Part shown: positions 11,352-12,082 of the stretch, piece after piece
Numbering within the stretch: the first letter of the stretch is position 1
Layout: every line of letters begins with the position of its first letter
Assembly (NCBI GenBank): GCA_003242605.1
Contig: QGUZ01000141.1
Span: forward strand, 1 to 12,082
Origin: Actinomycetota bacterium
GTDB taxonomy: Bacteria > Actinomycetota > Actinomycetes > Streptosporangiales > Streptosporangiaceae
Length of the DNA: 12,082 bases
Reading direction: 5' to 3'
Made by a program: the position numbers and the translations under genes
Notes under the pieces: generated by a model
The model's input: the letters and a program-made list of their open reading frames with translations, nothing else
Told to the model about the DNA's origin: nothing
The model's database searches: none

Positions 11352-12078
11352 CGGCAGACCTCGCAGTCGGCCGCGCGGGCGAACTCCCGGGCGGTGGTGG
11401 TGAGGGTGAGCAGGTCGAGGTAGACCGTGCGGCCGAGGATCGCGGGCGGGCCGGTGCGGGTCACCCACCGGACGATCTCCGCGGCGAGCATGCCGGAGAC
11501 GGCCGTGCACAGCGGGGCGAACGCCGGGATGATGCGGCCCGCGTTCTCCGGGGTGGGCAGCGTGGCCCGGCCGTACCGCCCGGCGAGCTCGCGCTCCTGG
11601 CAGGCGAGGCAGGCGGTCTCGCCGGGCACCACGAGCGGCCCGATCAGGCCCACGTGCTGGTTGAAGCCGCCGGTGACGAACGGCACGCCCGCCTCGACGC
11701 AGGCGCGGTTGACCCAGCGGCGGATCTGCGGCTGCGGGGTGTCGACCGTGTTCACCACGAGGTCCGCGCCGGCGATCACCTCGGCGACGTCGGCGGCCGA
11801 GCCGAGCCGGCGCGGTACGGCCTCGATCTTGACCTCCGGCTCGTGCTCGCGCAGCCGGCGGGCCGCGGCCGCCACCTTGGGGGTGCCGACGTCGGCGGTG
11901 GCGAAGAGGTGCTGGCGGTGCAGGTTCGACGGCTCGACCCGGTCGTCGTCGACGGACCGCAGCGCGCCCACCCCCGCGGGGGCGAGCGGGAGCGCGACCG
12001 GCCCCCCGATCCGCCCGACGCCGGGCCCCGCGCCGGTGAGCCGGGCGAGGGCGCGCAGCCCCCGACCTCTTTAAACAT
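11348..12078 (-). CDS. ThiF/E1-like adenylyltransferase, apparent frameshift near the start
   Basis: An E1-superfamily ATP-dependent adenylating enzyme. Visible are the glycine-rich loop GPGVGRIGGPVAL, the nucleotide and catalytic signature VDDDRVEPSNLHRQ, TVDTPQ, and two zinc-binding CxxC pairs, CLAC and CEVC, the second at the extreme C-terminus. The frame of the conserved domain meets a TAA at 12071-12073 and has no ATG or GTG before 11971, which is already inside the fold. ATG 12078 is in another frame. Adding one base to the five-C run 12059-12063 joins them into a 243-aa protein reading MFKEVGGLRALARLTGAGPG at its N-terminus, with Cys 157, 160, 239 and 242. So either the gene or the assembly has a one-base deletion. 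It overlaps the protease gene by GTGA. Homologues often have an extra N-terminal domain, so the gene may begin further right. Confidence 0.75.
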
Positions 12079-12082
12079 CCCG

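Noticed and set aside
11776..12078. Separate 100-aa minus-strand gene starting at ATG 12078
   Set aside because: Beyond its first codons it is low-complexity; it is better read as the ThiF start followed by a one-base frameshift.
1..12082. tRNA, rRNA, CRISPR array, transposase or integrase
   Set aside because: None was seen on reading both strands; the only repeats are the short ones listed.

Overview
The window is very GC-rich, with strong G/C third-position bias, TANNNT-type -10 boxes sitting directly before start codons (leaderless genes) and an actinobacterial-type PHO box. This points to a high-GC actinomycete, probably Streptosporangiales or a relative of Streptomyces. The order-level placement is an inference from style and gene content, not from a marker gene.

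Left part (1-4207): the 3' end of a von Willebrand A (VWA) metal-binding protein gene runs in from the left edge. A free-standing 4-hydroxyphenylpyruvate dioxygenase gene (hppD) follows, with a clear Shine-Dalgarno and a repeated TGACCAGCG motif upstream. An AT-richer intergenic region then carries a two-unit PHO box and drives an operon: a short Arg-rich leader ORF, a PiT-type phosphate transporter and a DUF47/PhoU-like accessory protein. All three are joined by ATGA overlaps. The transporter has no Shine-Dalgarno of its own and seems to depend on translation of the leader ORF.

Central insert (4210-7561): a two-gene operon whose base and codon use look less extreme than its neighbours. It encodes a small HEPN-like protein (138 aa) and a 906-aa protein with two different P-loop NTPase modules: a KGGVGR-variant MinD/ParA-like domain, then a GAKGSGKT ATPase with a winged-helix-like C-terminus. 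The pair lies between two convergent housekeeping genes. A 14-bp direct repeat flanks it; the left copy is the last codons and stop of the DUF47 gene. The first gene carries a TTA codon and looks leaderless. I read this as a mobile accessory cassette, most likely a conflict/antiphage system that I cannot match to a named one. It is the best candidate for an undescribed system here.

Right part (7562-12082): a MarR-family regulator gene is divergent from a zinc-less quinone oxidoreductase/NADP-dependent MDR gene. Three copies of a TTCGAATTCGAA-type palindrome in the shared intergenic region form a likely autoregulated switch. A HAD-family phosphatase/phosphomutase gene follows. Convergent to it is a minus-strand pair, a ThiF/E1-like adenylyltransferase and an M50 (HEFSH) membrane metalloprotease with a PqqD-like N-terminal domain, joined by a GTGA overlap. 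This is a fragment of a RiPP-like peptide-modification locus continuing off the right edge. The ThiF gene appears to carry a single-base frameshift in a five-C run near its start.

No tRNA, rRNA, CRISPR array or transposase was seen. No gene-free stretch exceeds about 300 bases.
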